In this document: one piece after another, positions 31,327 through 41,427 of the stretch
Layout of the letters: every line of letters begins with the position of its first letter
Numbering within the stretch: the stretch's first letter is position 1
DNA from: Paenibacillus sp. H1-7
GTDB lineage: Bacteria > Bacillota > Bacilli > Paenibacillales > NBRC-103111
DNA length: 64,000 nucleotides
Assembly: GCF_022354825.1 (NCBI RefSeq)
Contig: NZ_CP031168.1
Coordinates: forward strand, 5,271,501 to 5,335,500
Reading direction: 5' to 3'
Translations under genes and position numbers: made by a program
Notes under the pieces: model-generated
The model's database searches: none
What the model was told of the DNA's origin: nothing
What the model saw: the letters and a program-made list of their open reading frames with translations, nothing else

Positions 31327-33449
31327 CTCAATATCGCCTCCTGAACCATTTCATAAATTAACGATCCCAGATCGTTCGTCAACCCGGCTGTAATGAAGAT
31401 AAGTACACCAATGACGATCATCGTGCAAAGGGTAAGGAAAATATTCATTACCGTTTCTCCGACACTGTAGTTGTGCACCCATTGAATTTTCCAGAACATC
31501 AATATGCCGATCCATATCAGCATTCCGTTCTCGATAAAGCTGTAAATCGACGATTCGGACAACGTCATGACATTCGAGATAAGAGCCAAAGGGACGCCGA
31601 TAATTATGTAAGGAACCAGTGCATAGGCGCTTCCGATCAATATATCCCTGAACCGTCCTTCTCCCCGATAGATGGAGCTGACGAGATAGTTTGCAATAAT
31701 CCATGTAATCCAAACGATGAAAAATTGGGTGAAGATCGAGTACACATCGACCCGAACCGCCATATTAAACGAGAAGCTTGTGAAGAACTCCTTAAACAGC
31801 AAGGCGCCGTATACGACAGCCATAATGACTATCGCCGCTAAATAGCTGCCTTTGCCTTCATAGCGAACTGCGGTAAATCCGTCGACGGGATGCTTCAAAA
31901 CGTATATCGCGTGCTTCAAATTTTGGATGAACGGACTGGAGGATCTCCTTCTGCCGCGCAGCTTCTCACGAAACTTGGCTTTGGCCGTCCATCTATCAGT
32001 GAGGATCAACAGGAGTGTACCGAAGAAAACAATGCTTGCTATCAAGGAAAAATGATTCTGGAACCATTTCATCCTGATTTGCCAAAAAGCATCCGAGAAG
32101 CCTTCGTGATCCCCCGCTTCCTTGAACAAATGCTTCGCTTCCTCGAAATTCCCCTTCTTGGAGGCGGCTTTGGCCAATCCCAATATCGCCGGCGTAAACT
32201 GGGCGTTCATGCGCAGCACATCCTGCCATGGCTTTTCGCTGGCCTCGTAATAGCCTGCAAGCGTTTGCTGATTGGCTTGATTCACCTTCTGGCCGAATTC
32301 CGACAGGCGAAATACCTGCACGATATTTTCCTGATCGTCCAGGACGTACAGCTCGTTTCTGGAGTTAACGTCGAGAGCCACGGGACTCTTCAGCAAGCCT
32401 ACCTGCGACGACCCGACGGCGGATGGACCGCCCCAGAAGTACAGCAGATTGCCTGATGCGTCATAATGGCTTATATATTTAAATTGCTGATCGACTACGA
32501 TCATATTGCCGATTTGATCGACCGCCACATCAATCAGCTGAGGCGTGTTCACGACGTTGGCCGGTAAAGAAGCCGCATCAAAGGCACGTGTTTCCCCAAA
32601 AGCCTTCGATGAGCTTCGAAGCAGGTTTTCGCCCTTAATGTTTAATTTTTTCAATTGATCCGACTTGACCGTACCTCCGGTCACCGTGTAGATATAGCCG
32701 TTTTTATCCGTTGCGACGCTGTTGATCGTTTCCGGCTTTTTGGCGATCTCGTTGGCATACATCTCCTTCGTGTACAGCATCCGTTTCAATGAATCCAAGG
32801 CGGAGAGAACCGTTTTGTTCGCTCCGAAGAAGCCTTGAAACTTGCCGTTGGCATCCAGCAGCATCAAGCCTTCATAGCCTCCATGCACCGCAATATACAA
32901 AAACCCGCGTTCATCCACCATCACCTTGGCCGGATCATAGACGAACGTTTCCGGAATATATCTGGATTCGGGGCGCTTGAATTCTTGCTTCAGCTTGCCG
33001 TTCTTATCCAGCTTGATAACCCGCTTGTTGCCCGTGTCTGCAACATAGATGTCCTCCTCCGGAGTGACGAAGACACCCTCAGGCTTGACCATCGGGCTTT
33101 CCGGAACGGTGAGATAACGCTGAAGCTGACCCTTTTCATTCATATGAACAATCCGGTTGTTGCCCGTATCGGCAATGTAAATATCATTCTTTGCATCGAT
33201 AAAAATATCTTTAGGGGTTTGCATCGATGATTTGAGCTTCGCAGACGGGTTGCCCGGATCGGGTACGAACAGATCCTGTCCGATGACGCCGGTCGGATAA
33301 TAAGCCGGCTGCAGCCAAATCAGATTCCCGTTGCTGTCCTTGGTATACGTCGAATATTTCACAGCTGCCTCCGCTGTCGCAGGCAGCAGCGCAGTGCACA
33401 AGATGAGCAAAGACAGAAACAGCTTCCACCTATTGCATCTCACGTTCAT
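31323..33449 (-). CDS. Membrane protein with NHL repeats and Yip1-like domain
   Basis: This encodes 708 aa with the ATG at 33449 behind GGAGG. Signal peptide about 1-28. NHL beta-propeller repeats span about 50-380: PKDIFIDAKNDIYIADTGNN and PEGVFVTPEEDIYVADTGNK are adjacent repeats, with later ones at about 165-185 and 300-375. A short helical repeat (about 395-450) comes before a membrane helix (about 462-482). The C-terminal 210 residues hold five or so helices with the Yip1/YIF1 look (AALLFKEFFTSFSF, IVTWIIANYLVSS, LVPYIIIGVPLALI). The propeller faces outside and may sense or bind glycans. This is the first gene of the importer operon. The combination is known in Paenibacillus but functionally uncharacterised. 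Confidence 0.85.
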   Translation of the reverse strand: MNVRCNRWKLFLSLLILCTALLPATAEAAVKYSTYTKDSNGNLIWLQPAYYPTGVIGQDLFVPDPGNPSAKLKSSMQTPKDIFIDAKNDIYIADTGNNRIVHMNEKGQLQRYLTVPESPMVKPEGVFVTPEEDIYVADTGNKRVIKLDKNGKLKQEFKRPESRYIPETFVYDPAKVMVDERGFLYIAVHGGYEGLMLLDANGKFQGFFGANKTVLSALDSLKRMLYTKEMYANEIAKKPETINSVATDKNGYIYTVTGGTVKSDQLKKLNIKGENLLRSSSKAFGETRAFDAASLPANVVNTPQLIDVAVDQIGNMIVVDQQFKYISHYDASGNLLYFWGGPSAVGSSQVGLLKSPVALDVNSRNELYVLDDQENIVQVFRLSEFGQKVNQANQQTLAGYYEASEKPWQDVLRMNAQFTPAILGLAKAASKKGNFEEAKHLFKEAGDHEGFSDAFWQIRMKWFQNHFSLIASIVFFGTLLLILTDRWTAKAKFREKLRGRRRSSSPFIQNLKHAIYVLKHPVDGFTAVRYEGKGSYLAAIVIMAVVYGALLFKEFFTSFSFNMAVRVDVYSIFTQFFIVWITWIIANYLVSSIYRGEGRFRDILIGSAYALVPYIIIGVPLALISNVMTLSESSIYSFIENGMLIWIGILMFWKIQWVHNYSVGETVMNIFLTLCTMIVIGVLIFITAGLTNDLGSLIYEMVQEAILR

Positions 33450-33528
33450 GCTTTTAAACCTCCAATTCCGTCTCTTCGTTCATTCTTGGTCTCCCTGCGA
33501 CCGCGAGGGCAAGATGAGAATATCAATT

Positions 33529-33547
33529 CCAGCGGTTTAACCGCTGG
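33529..33547. promoter_or_regulatory. 19-bp palindrome upstream of the importer operon
   Basis: CCAGCGGTTTAACCGCTGG has perfect 9-bp arms around one central base, about 80 nt upstream of the NHL/Yip1 start. No T-tract follows on the minus strand, so an operator is as likely as a hairpin. This operon lacks the CCTATAA-type promoter. Confidence 0.4.
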
Positions 33548-33578
33548 ACCGTAATGCCGGCTTTTTTTAACGTATGGT

Positions 33579-33951
33579 CTAAAGCTTGCATTGCTTTACC
33601 TGTGGTGCACTTGACGGTTCGAACAAGCCATAGGACCGGACATGATAATCCGGCGTGTAATCGCACCCTTCCTTGCAGAACGAGGTCCAGCTTGTCGCTG
33701 CCGTATCTCCTGATGTTAGGTGGAACGGGACCGGCTTATTGCACGGACTGTCCATATCCTCGCCCTATGTAAACGGTTTCGATTCCACGACGGGAATGGG
33801 TGAAGAATCCGCCCATTCCCTGTTCCTTCATCTGCTTGACTTGACGGGCAAGCTGCTCCGCATCCAGCTCGTCGTTCCACTCCCGGAACGGGATCGATCG
33901 ATGCTCTCGACTGGCGATCTGTGAAACCGCCGATGACTTTCAGAAGCGCAG
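33579..33951 (-). pseudogene. Decayed gene remnants, including a glycosidase N-terminus
   Basis: The 618-bp gap between the importer operon and the GH42 gene holds fragments in several frames. At 33736-33903 the minus strand reads PFREWNDELDAEQLARQV then MKEQGMGGFFTHSRRGIET before a stop. This closely resembles the N-terminal barrel start (FWNDEL, GxGGFFxHxRxGLET) of large rhamnosidase-like glycosidases, probably GH106-related. At 33579-33713 another frame reads TAATSWTSFCKEGCDYTPDY and ends at TAG. I do not recognise it. Stops and frame changes split all of these. They look like the ends of deleted glycosidase or surface genes. Confidence 0.55.
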
Positions 33952-34067
33952 GGCCCAGCCGGAGTCGTATCCTTCATCCGCAGTTGGTATTTCACGTTCA
34001 ACGGAATTTGTCTCCGCTATTAAGGATTTGCCGTGCGCGGCGCAACCGTTACCGTCGTGTTCGTCAA

Positions 34068-36122
34068 TTACCTGGCGCCTACGGGCATTTCCAGTATCAT
34101 GACCTGCTTCGGCTCCAATTGGATGCTGCCTCTGACAGTCGAACCGCTCAGAAGCTCCTTCCGGTCGTCTTCCCCAACGCTAATGAAGCTGTAACCATCA
34201 CTGTGATTCATTACAAAAGTAAACTGTACGCCCTCTTTTTCGCGTATCGTAACTTCAACCTCCGGCTCCGTTTCACATAATGGAACGATTCCCCGGCTTT
34301 CACACAGCTGCTTCAGCCACTGCCTCATAAACTCGTTGCATGGGTCGGTCGCAGCATACCATGCTTCTCCTTTGCCATAACGATGCCGCGTGAGTGCTGG
34401 CGATCCCGCATAATAATCGCCTCCAAACACGGCGATCGTGTCCGCGCCTTCCGGATGAACCACTTCGCATACTAATCCGCACGAATAAGTGCCTTCCAGT
34501 GAGCCTAGCGGCTGCTCCATCACAACCGAGTTGCTTTGATCCGGGAACAAAGCGTCGATCTCCTCCACCCAGATCCCTAACAACGGGCGCAGCTCGCATG
34601 GATATCCTCCAGGTGTCACCAGATCGGTTTCATTGACAATGCCGCTGAAAAACGTCGTAACTAAGATGCCGCCGCTCTCTACGTACTGCTCCAGCTTACT
34701 CGCCAAACCAGGTTTTATCATGTACAGCAAGGGAGCCAGCACCAGATCGTACTGAGTAAAGTCCGAGCCTACATGGATGAAATCAACTTGATAGTGCTGA
34801 TCGTACAGAGCATCGTAATATTTCTGGACTTGGTCCAAATATTTCAAATGAGTTGACGGTCCCCCGCCAAGCTCGACGGCCCACCAGTTATCCCAATCGA
34901 ACAAAATAGCGATGCGGCTCTTTATCCGCGAATCGTTCAGCTTGCTTCCGAGCTGACGGAGCTCCTGCCCCAGCTGCGCGCATTCCTTGAAGACGCGGGT
35001 ATGCTCATGACCTGCATGGTCGATAACCGCTCCGTGAAATTTCTCATAGGCGCCTAGCGAGCGCCGCAGCTGGAAGAACATGACCGAATCCGCTCCGCGG
35101 GCTACAGCCTGATAGCTGCGGAGTCGCATGACGCCGGGCCGCTTCTGCGGGTTCACCGGCTTCCAATTAATTACGCCGGGGCTTTGCTCCATCAGCATAA
35201 ACGGCGCGCCGTCCTTGATCCCGCGCATGAGATCGTACCGCATGGCCATGTAGCTTTCCGGCGTATGGTTTTCCGGATAAATGTCCAGCGCCGCGATATC
35301 CAGATGAGGCGCCCATTTAAAATAGTCCAACGGCTTGTAAGTGCCGTTACCTTGAAAATTCGTTGTAACAATCGCATCAGGAATGAACTCTTTTATCGCG
35401 TTATATTCGATAAGATAGCACTCGAGCCAGCTGTCTGAATTGAAGCGGAAGAAATCGAGCGTAATGCCCTGAAACGCGGTTTGATCCGCATTCCCGCCCG
35501 ATAACCCTTCGCTGAGCCCGCTCGGAAGAACGATTTCTTCCCAATCGTAGAACGTATGCCCCCAAAATCGGGTGTACCATGCCTGGTTAAGCTGCTCCAG
35601 CGTGCCGTATCGCCGCTTCAGCCAGACCCTGAACGCCTTCTCGCAATGTTCGCAATAGCAGCGGATGCCGATTTCATTGTTCACGTGCCACAGGAGCAGC
35701 GCGGGGTGATCCCTGTATCGTTCCGCCAGCTTGCCTGCCATAAGCTTGGCATAATGCCGGAACGTCGGGCTGTTCGGGCAGGAGTTATGTCTCCGCCCGT
35801 ACTTTCTACGCTTCCCGTCGGCGGTTACCGTCAGGACATCCGGATACTTGCGGGCCATCCAGGCCGGATGAGCCGCCGTACTCGTGCCCAGGCAAACGGA
35901 AACTCCGTTGGCATGCAATTTGTCCATCATTTCATCCAGCCATTCGAACCGGTACGTTGCTTCATCCGGTTGATTCAACGACCACGAGAATACATTTAAT
36001 GTTGCAATATCAATACCGGCTAATTGGAACAGCCGCATATCCTCATCCCATATTTCCTTGGGAAACTGCTCCGGGTTATAATCCCCGCCGTACATCACCT
36101 TCGGAAACTTTCGGCTGATCAC
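34068..36122 (-). CDS. GH42 beta-galactosidase
   Basis: This encodes 684 aa. The ATG at 36122 overlaps the stop of the GH2 gene by 4 nt. Opening motif YGGDYNPEQFPKEIWDEDM is typical of GH42. The acid/base Glu is in WHVNNEIG (about residue 150) and the nucleophile in MLMEQSPG (about residue 312). The Cys cluster CYCEHC, with an earlier Cys in NSCPNSP, matches the zinc site of many GH42 enzymes. A C-terminal trimerisation (GATase-like) domain and a beta domain follow. No signal peptide is present, so it acts in the cytoplasm on short galactosides brought in by transport. It is the last gene of the seven-gene operon. Confidence 0.93.
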   Translation of the reverse strand: MISRKFPKVMYGGDYNPEQFPKEIWDEDMRLFQLAGIDIATLNVFSWSLNQPDEATYRFEWLDEMMDKLHANGVSVCLGTSTAAHPAWMARKYPDVLTVTADGKRRKYGRRHNSCPNSPTFRHYAKLMAGKLAERYRDHPALLLWHVNNEIGIRCYCEHCEKAFRVWLKRRYGTLEQLNQAWYTRFWGHTFYDWEEIVLPSGLSEGLSGGNADQTAFQGITLDFFRFNSDSWLECYLIEYNAIKEFIPDAIVTTNFQGNGTYKPLDYFKWAPHLDIAALDIYPENHTPESYMAMRYDLMRGIKDGAPFMLMEQSPGVINWKPVNPQKRPGVMRLRSYQAVARGADSVMFFQLRRSLGAYEKFHGAVIDHAGHEHTRVFKECAQLGQELRQLGSKLNDSRIKSRIAILFDWDNWWAVELGGGPSTHLKYLDQVQKYYDALYDQHYQVDFIHVGSDFTQYDLVLAPLLYMIKPGLASKLEQYVESGGILVTTFFSGIVNETDLVTPGGYPCELRPLLGIWVEEIDALFPDQSNSVVMEQPLGSLEGTYSCGLVCEVVHPEGADTIAVFGGDYYAGSPALTRHRYGKGEAWYAATDPCNEFMRQWLKQLCESRGIVPLCETEPEVEVTIREKEGVQFTFVMNHSDGYSFISVGEDDRKELLSGSTVRGSIQLEPKQVMILEMPVGAR

Positions 36123-39100
36123 GGGCTCACCTCCTGTTTCGCATCCGAGTCCTGTCCGTTCCGATCATGACTTCCAGCACAAGATAGCTGCTCCGGCTGA
36201 TATTTGCTCAGCTTCATCGGTGAACGGTCTCTCGTGGAGAAAGGCTTCAGCCTTATCGAAAACTGCATTGGCTGCGCCTTTAGCAAATAGGTATCCAGCG
36301 GTGGCGCTTCCCCGCAGCTGTGATTGCCGATCGGGGCTTGTCGGTAATCCATGTGGACTACGGTTTCATTCAGCCTGATCAGATCGTAGGTATGCTCCGC
36401 CTCGCACAAGTTATCCACAGCATAATGACTGGCGCTGACATTTACTGTCGGCATTCCGCCGATGAACAACCCGATCCCCTGTATGCCGGTTATCGCGGCC
36501 CATCGCACATCCGCTTTATTGCCGTTCTCCTGCGGCTTGATGTACGGAACGAACTGATCCTGAACGGTACCGCTGTAGATGCCCAGCTTGCCGCTTTCCT
36601 TCCGGTCGATGTAGCATTCGTGCGGACCGGGTCCGAACCACGAGAATTGATCGAAGCCTTCCGGCATGATCATTTCCAATCCCAGCCTCGGAAGCGGCGG
36701 CAGCCCTTCCCGCGGCACGACTTCAGTGGAGATGACGACATCCCCGCTGCCATATATCTCATAGGTTGTCGATATCATGAAGCAAGTCGGTAATCCTGGA
36801 GCACCAAGTATGCTCTTCACCGTGATTTGCACGGCTCTGTCGTTATGCCGACGGAAGGATACTTCCTGTACCCTCTGCTGTAAGCCGTTGTAACCGAACT
36901 TCTTCCATTCCTTGGATTGGCGGGAATCGTTATCGATCGTCGCCCTCCATATTTGAACCTTCGGTCCCGAGAGCAGAAGAGGTACGCCATGATATTGGAA
37001 CGCGGTAAGCTCCCCGCGGTGCTTGTCGAATTCGATTGCGAAATCGTTCCCTGCTATGGACACGGTCGCATTGGTTTCAACAGCCCGCAAAGCGGCCATC
37101 AAGGCAACTGGGATCACGGAAACGTCCCGCCGTTCCAGCGGAATCGGAAGATCGGCCCAGGCAACCTCGTGACCTTGACTCGCCCACCGCGTTGCTTCCC
37201 GCAGCGTGAAGCTCAAGTGAAGCCAGTATTCTCCTTTGGACGGATCACAATTGGATTGCCAAGGGATAAACAGCGTCGCTTCTTCGCCAGCCGGTATATC
37301 GAGCGGAGGCAGCTCACCCTGCTCTACTACGGCTCCGTCACAATAGAGCATCCAGGAGCCGATAAGATGGTCCAGCGATAAAAAGTCGTAACGGTTTTGT
37401 ACCTTAACCATTCCCGACAGCATATCGACCGGCTCAACCTTCACCGGCTCGATCACTTTTTTCACTTCCAGAATAGAGGCTTTCAGCTTCCGGTCGGGAA
37501 ACAGCAACCCGTCGATGCAAAAGTTACCGCTGTTCGGATGATCGTTGAAGTCGCCTCCATACGCGTACCAGGATTCGCCTGATTCGTTCTTTTGCAGAAG
37601 CCCATGGTCGGTCCATTCCCAGATCAAACCTCCCGCCAATCGGCGGTACTTGTATACGGCATCCCAATATTCCTTTAAATTACCTACCGAATTGCCCATC
37701 GCATGAGCGAATTCACACATGAGGTACGGTCTCGGGTCGGACTTCGCCCCTTCTTCGATCACTGCGTCCAGCGACGGATACATGCTGCTGACAATATCAA
37801 CCACGGGAGCGTCCTTGGCGCGCTCGTAATGGATCGGCCTTGATGGATCGGCCTGCCTTACCCAATCGGCCATAGCGTCATGATTCCGGCCGTAGCCCGA
37901 CTCGTTTCCAAGCGACCATACGATAATCGAAGGATGATTTTTATCCCTCTCCACCATGCGTACGGCACGATCGAGGAAAGGCTTTTCCCACAACGGATCT
38001 TGAGCCAAAAAGCTTTCATTGTCGATAAAGTGGCACCCGTGCGTTTCCAGATCCGCTTCATCTATAACATAGAGGCCGTACCGGTCGCACAAATCAAGCC
38101 AGCGAGAATCGTTCGGATAATGGGACAGCCGCACCGTGTTCATATTATGCTGCTTCATCAATCGGATATCTTCGATCATCGATTCCAGAGGGATAGTAAA
38201 TCCTAGCTCCGGATGGAACTCGTTGCGGTTGACCCCTTTCAGGATGACCGGCTTGCCGTTGACTAACAGTTGCCCGTCATTTATCTTGATATCGCGGAAT
38301 CCTACGGCAACGGTCCCCGCCTCCGCGATACGGCCCCGCTCATCTACCAGCTCCAAAATGAGCGAATATAAATTCGGCGTCTCCGCCGACCAGCGAAGCG
38401 GAGCGTGAACCGGTACGTCCAGCACCAGCACCTGTTCCTCGCCCGCCTGCAGCTTAATCGTACCTGCGATTCCGTCATAAACCGATTTCATAGCTTCGTC
38501 CAGTAAAGACAATTTCACTCGATGCGTTCCGGAGAACGCAGTATCGGCGAAATGCTTCACCTTCAGGCATACGCTTAACAGCGCGTCATCCGTCTGTTCC
38601 GCAAACTGTGTATGGACGGCGATATCCCGAATATGGACATCGGGGGTCGCTTTGAGATATACGTCGCGGAAGATGCCGCTTAACCGCCATTTATCCTGAT
38701 CCTCCAAATAGCTGCCGTCGCACCATTGATACACTTGCAGGGCAATCGTATTTTCTCCAGGCTGCAGCAGCGGGGTAATGCGGAATTCCGACGGCAAGTG
38801 GGAGCCCTGCCCGTATCCTGCCAATTGCCCGTTGATCCATACATGGAATGCGGAGTCCACTCCTTCGAATACAAGAAACAACTGCCGTTCATCCCACGAT
38901 GCCGGTATGGTGAAGCTTCTGCGATAGCACCCGACCGGATTGTCGTTCGGTACATAAGGCGGATCGATCGGAAACGGATAATAACAGCTCGAGTATAGTG
39001 GACGGCCATACCCGTGCAGCTGCCAGCAGCTTGGAACCGGGAGCGTATTCCACGCTTCTACTGAGTAGGACGGATCGAAGAAACCGTCAGGTACTTGGGA

Positions 39101-39289
39101 AGGAGCTCCGGTATACATAAACTTCCAGTTTCCGTTAAGCGATTGATAGAAGGGTGATGCCCCCGGCTCGTTGTCAAGAGCTGTCTTCGCATCCGCATAA
39201 GGAATGAAATCTGCATGGGGAGGCTCCGTATTTCTTCCGAGAACCTCGATATTTTGCCAATCAGGGATTGTATTATCGTTGACGCTCAC
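36119..39289 (-). CDS. lacZ: GH2 beta-galactosidase, LacZ type
   Basis: This encodes 1056 aa from a GTG at 39289 behind GGGGG. It has the full five-domain LacZ layout: sugar-binding jelly roll (about 45-215), Ig-like domain (about 220-330), TIM barrel with acid/base Glu in SLGNESGYG (about 462) and nucleophile in YLMCEFAHAMGN (about 526), a second Ig-like domain, and the C-terminal beta-galactosidase small chain (about 745-1030). Conserved SRWLDLCDRYGLYVIDEADLETHG lies in the barrel. It is cytoplasmic. With the GH42 enzyme and the second GH2 enzyme in the same operon it implies breakdown of branched galactose-containing oligosaccharides, one enzyme per linkage type (inference). Confidence 0.92.
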   Translation of the reverse strand: MSVNDNTIPDWQNIEVLGRNTEPPHADFIPYADAKTALDNEPGASPFYQSLNGNWKFMYTGAPSQVPDGFFDPSYSVEAWNTLPVPSCWQLHGYGRPLYSSCYYPFPIDPPYVPNDNPVGCYRRSFTIPASWDERQLFLVFEGVDSAFHVWINGQLAGYGQGSHLPSEFRITPLLQPGENTIALQVYQWCDGSYLEDQDKWRLSGIFRDVYLKATPDVHIRDIAVHTQFAEQTDDALLSVCLKVKHFADTAFSGTHRVKLSLLDEAMKSVYDGIAGTIKLQAGEEQVLVLDVPVHAPLRWSAETPNLYSLILELVDERGRIAEAGTVAVGFRDIKINDGQLLVNGKPVILKGVNRNEFHPELGFTIPLESMIEDIRLMKQHNMNTVRLSHYPNDSRWLDLCDRYGLYVIDEADLETHGCHFIDNESFLAQDPLWEKPFLDRAVRMVERDKNHPSIIVWSLGNESGYGRNHDAMADWVRQADPSRPIHYERAKDAPVVDIVSSMYPSLDAVIEEGAKSDPRPYLMCEFAHAMGNSVGNLKEYWDAVYKYRRLAGGLIWEWTDHGLLQKNESGESWYAYGGDFNDHPNSGNFCIDGLLFPDRKLKASILEVKKVIEPVKVEPVDMLSGMVKVQNRYDFLSLDHLIGSWMLYCDGAVVEQGELPPLDIPAGEEATLFIPWQSNCDPSKGEYWLHLSFTLREATRWASQGHEVAWADLPIPLERRDVSVIPVALMAALRAVETNATVSIAGNDFAIEFDKHRGELTAFQYHGVPLLLSGPKVQIWRATIDNDSRQSKEWKKFGYNGLQQRVQEVSFRRHNDRAVQITVKSILGAPGLPTCFMISTTYEIYGSGDVVISTEVVPREGLPPLPRLGLEMIMPEGFDQFSWFGPGPHECYIDRKESGKLGIYSGTVQDQFVPYIKPQENGNKADVRWAAITGIQGIGLFIGGMPTVNVSASHYAVDNLCEAEHTYDLIRLNETVVHMDYRQAPIGNHSCGEAPPLDTYLLKAQPMQFSIRLKPFSTRDRSPMKLSKYQPEQLSCAGSHDRNGQDSDAKQEVSP

Positions 39290-39336
39290 TTGATTTCCCC
39301 CATTCTCTCTCCGTTCTTACTCGATCATTTCCACGT

Positions 39337-41427
39337 TCAATCGCCTGTTACGGCATCCTGAAAGCGCAGCGCATTTTGCAGCACTAACGCAATAACCCAG
39401 GAAGGATTCCATTTGTTGCTGTGGCCCCGATGATTCCAGTTCGTCTGGAAAAATCCTTCCGCCTGCTCGCCGATAACGGTAAACTTCCATTCGCCGGGCT
39501 GTGTGCATATCCCCTGGCCCATAGCGCCGAAGATCATTCGGCCCAGGCGCTCGTATACCGGATTGCCCGCTAGTTGCCCGAAACGGTAAAACTCAAACGT
39601 TGGAAAAAATACGTCGAGATGGTGGTTCTGCACACTGACTCCCGGCCACCCGACAGCGTTAAAGCCGGCATTCCGAAATGCCGATCCCTGATCGTAGGCA
39701 GGATTCCAGAGGAACACATAAGTAAGGAGCCAATCCGCCGATAGTTCGGCCCATTCCTTATAACGCGTTTGACCGGTAATAGCATACAGCTCATATGCGG
39801 CCATAAAGAAATACATACCGGCTTCCTTATCCTCACACTTCGCATCGAGGGTCGAGCGGGCAAACGGCCGTTCGAACGTTGCGGCATGAAATTCGTAATA
39901 ACGCTGCATCATCATTTCCGCCGCCGACAAATACCGGTTATCCCCGGCTACTTGCGACGCTTTCGCCAATGCGATCAAACAGGGCAAGCCAGCCGCTGTA
40001 ATCATCTCGTCAGCCGGAGTTCCGTCCATGAGCCATGCTGCCGGCATAATCCCTGACGCAAGACCGCCGGAGGTACAAAACTCTGCCGTCTCGATTAATG
40101 CATCCATCCAAGCCGGAGGAATGTCTCGGCTTTGTCCCGCGAACAGCTGTATGATGTCGGCCAAATCGGCGGCCGTCTCCCCATAAGCCCGGCTGGATAA
40201 GACGGGCTGGCCGTTCCAGCTAAAATCATCCCATTGCTCCTCCGCAAGCCGATAGGAGCTGTGTCTCACCCCGGGAATCCCGGTACGGCTTTCCTTCACG
40301 TAAAAGTCAACCGCCCTGATGCAGCGCTCAATCCGCTCCTCCTGTCCGAGATCGAAGCCCAGCTTGGCGTCGCACCACGCCAGCTTCAAGCATTGCCCCG
40401 TCCAGCCGTACATGTAATGGAGCGGATGCTTCGAAACGTTGCCGAACGGGTTGGAATCGGTAAATTTGATGTAGCCTGCCGCACCGCTCTTCCCCGTTCT
40501 CCATCTGTCGTCCAGTGCATGGCTCTTGAGCTGGACCATTTCCTCCGTGGTAAGAGGCTTCGCTCCTTCCGGCGCATACAGGTCTAAGCCTTTGTGTACG
40601 ACTTCGCGGAAGCCGTATCCCGGCCGCTGCAGCGCTCCCCAATCCAGCGCATATTCTTTCGCTAGCGAGAAGCCCGGAGGAAAATCCATGTAGCCTCCGT
40701 TGTACGGCTGTATTTTGCTTTTGGCCACATAGACGGTGTCTTTCGTTCCGTTAAACATCAACACGCCGCTCATAGCTGTCATGACGAGCCGATGCTCCTC
40801 CTGAACTGCACCCAGCGAGCCGTATTGAACGGCTCCATCGGCTGATTCTACATAGGACGGGACGGAGTAAAGGGAAAAGTAACGCCCCCGTCCCTCCTCT
40901 GTCCAGCCCACATTCACGCATGGAATCGGCAGCCGGTGTTCTTCACAAACAAATCCTTTTCCCTCGCCTATTCCAAGTCTCGGAACCAAGCGGCTAGGAT
41001 CGGAGGAGGGGTTGTTGTTGTAAATCATATGAGGGATCGTAATGATTTCTTCGCCGTTCCTAGGCAGCTCGAACAGAATTCCAACAGCGATGTCATTCAG
41101 CTGAGTCCCAGTCCGATTTTCCCAGGCAGCGTACAGCTTCAACAACTGATTCTCGTCGTAAGCAAGCTTCAGCTTGAAGCTTAACGATTCCAACTGTCCC
41201 TTAATGAGGACGGAATCGTGATCGGCGGTAATATGCGCCCCCTCCAGCCGCGTGCCTTCGAACCGCCATGGTCTGCCCGCGGAATAACTCAGCATGCTGT
41301 GCAAATCTCCCGCAAAATATGGAGTACGGTCGCCCGCAATATGCAATGTCAGCTTGATTTCGCCGTCATCGGCGGCAATTACCGCTTCTTTCCGCTTATC
41401 GGAGCTTGCAATGATATACCGTATCAT
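39337..41427 (-). CDS. Unrecognised protein, helical-barrel glycosidase-like
   Basis: This encodes 696 aa. Its ATG at 41427 overlaps the upstream GH2 stop (ATGA). There is no signal peptide. The N-terminal 290 residues look beta-sandwich-like (alternating strands, WENRTGTQLNDIAVGILFELP). The C-terminal 390 residues are helix-rich with repeated aromatic and acidic patterns (GWTGQCLKLAWCDAKLGFD, SSRAYGETAADLADIIQLF, EAGMYFFMAAYELYAITGQT, NAGFNAVGWPGVSVQNHH), as in (alpha/alpha)6-barrel glycosidases, phosphorylases or lyases. I cannot assign it to a family. It lies between two GH2 genes with tight coupling, so a role on the same glycan is likely. Confidence 0.72.
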   Translation of the reverse strand: MIRYIIASSDKRKEAVIAADDGEIKLTLHIAGDRTPYFAGDLHSMLSYSAGRPWRFEGTRLEGAHITADHDSVLIKGQLESLSFKLKLAYDENQLLKLYAAWENRTGTQLNDIAVGILFELPRNGEEIITIPHMIYNNNPSSDPSRLVPRLGIGEGKGFVCEEHRLPIPCVNVGWTEEGRGRYFSLYSVPSYVESADGAVQYGSLGAVQEEHRLVMTAMSGVLMFNGTKDTVYVAKSKIQPYNGGYMDFPPGFSLAKEYALDWGALQRPGYGFREVVHKGLDLYAPEGAKPLTTEEMVQLKSHALDDRWRTGKSGAAGYIKFTDSNPFGNVSKHPLHYMYGWTGQCLKLAWCDAKLGFDLGQEERIERCIRAVDFYVKESRTGIPGVRHSSYRLAEEQWDDFSWNGQPVLSSRAYGETAADLADIIQLFAGQSRDIPPAWMDALIETAEFCTSGGLASGIMPAAWLMDGTPADEMITAAGLPCLIALAKASQVAGDNRYLSAAEMMMQRYYEFHAATFERPFARSTLDAKCEDKEAGMYFFMAAYELYAITGQTRYKEWAELSADWLLTYVFLWNPAYDQGSAFRNAGFNAVGWPGVSVQNHHLDVFFPTFEFYRFGQLAGNPVYERLGRMIFGAMGQGICTQPGEWKFTVIGEQAEGFFQTNWNHRGHSNKWNPSWVIALVLQNALRFQDAVTGD

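Noticed and set aside
33921..34280. Plus-strand 119-aa open frame
   Set aside because: It is antisense to the end of the GH42 gene and the decayed region. The minus-strand fragments have the recognisable homology.
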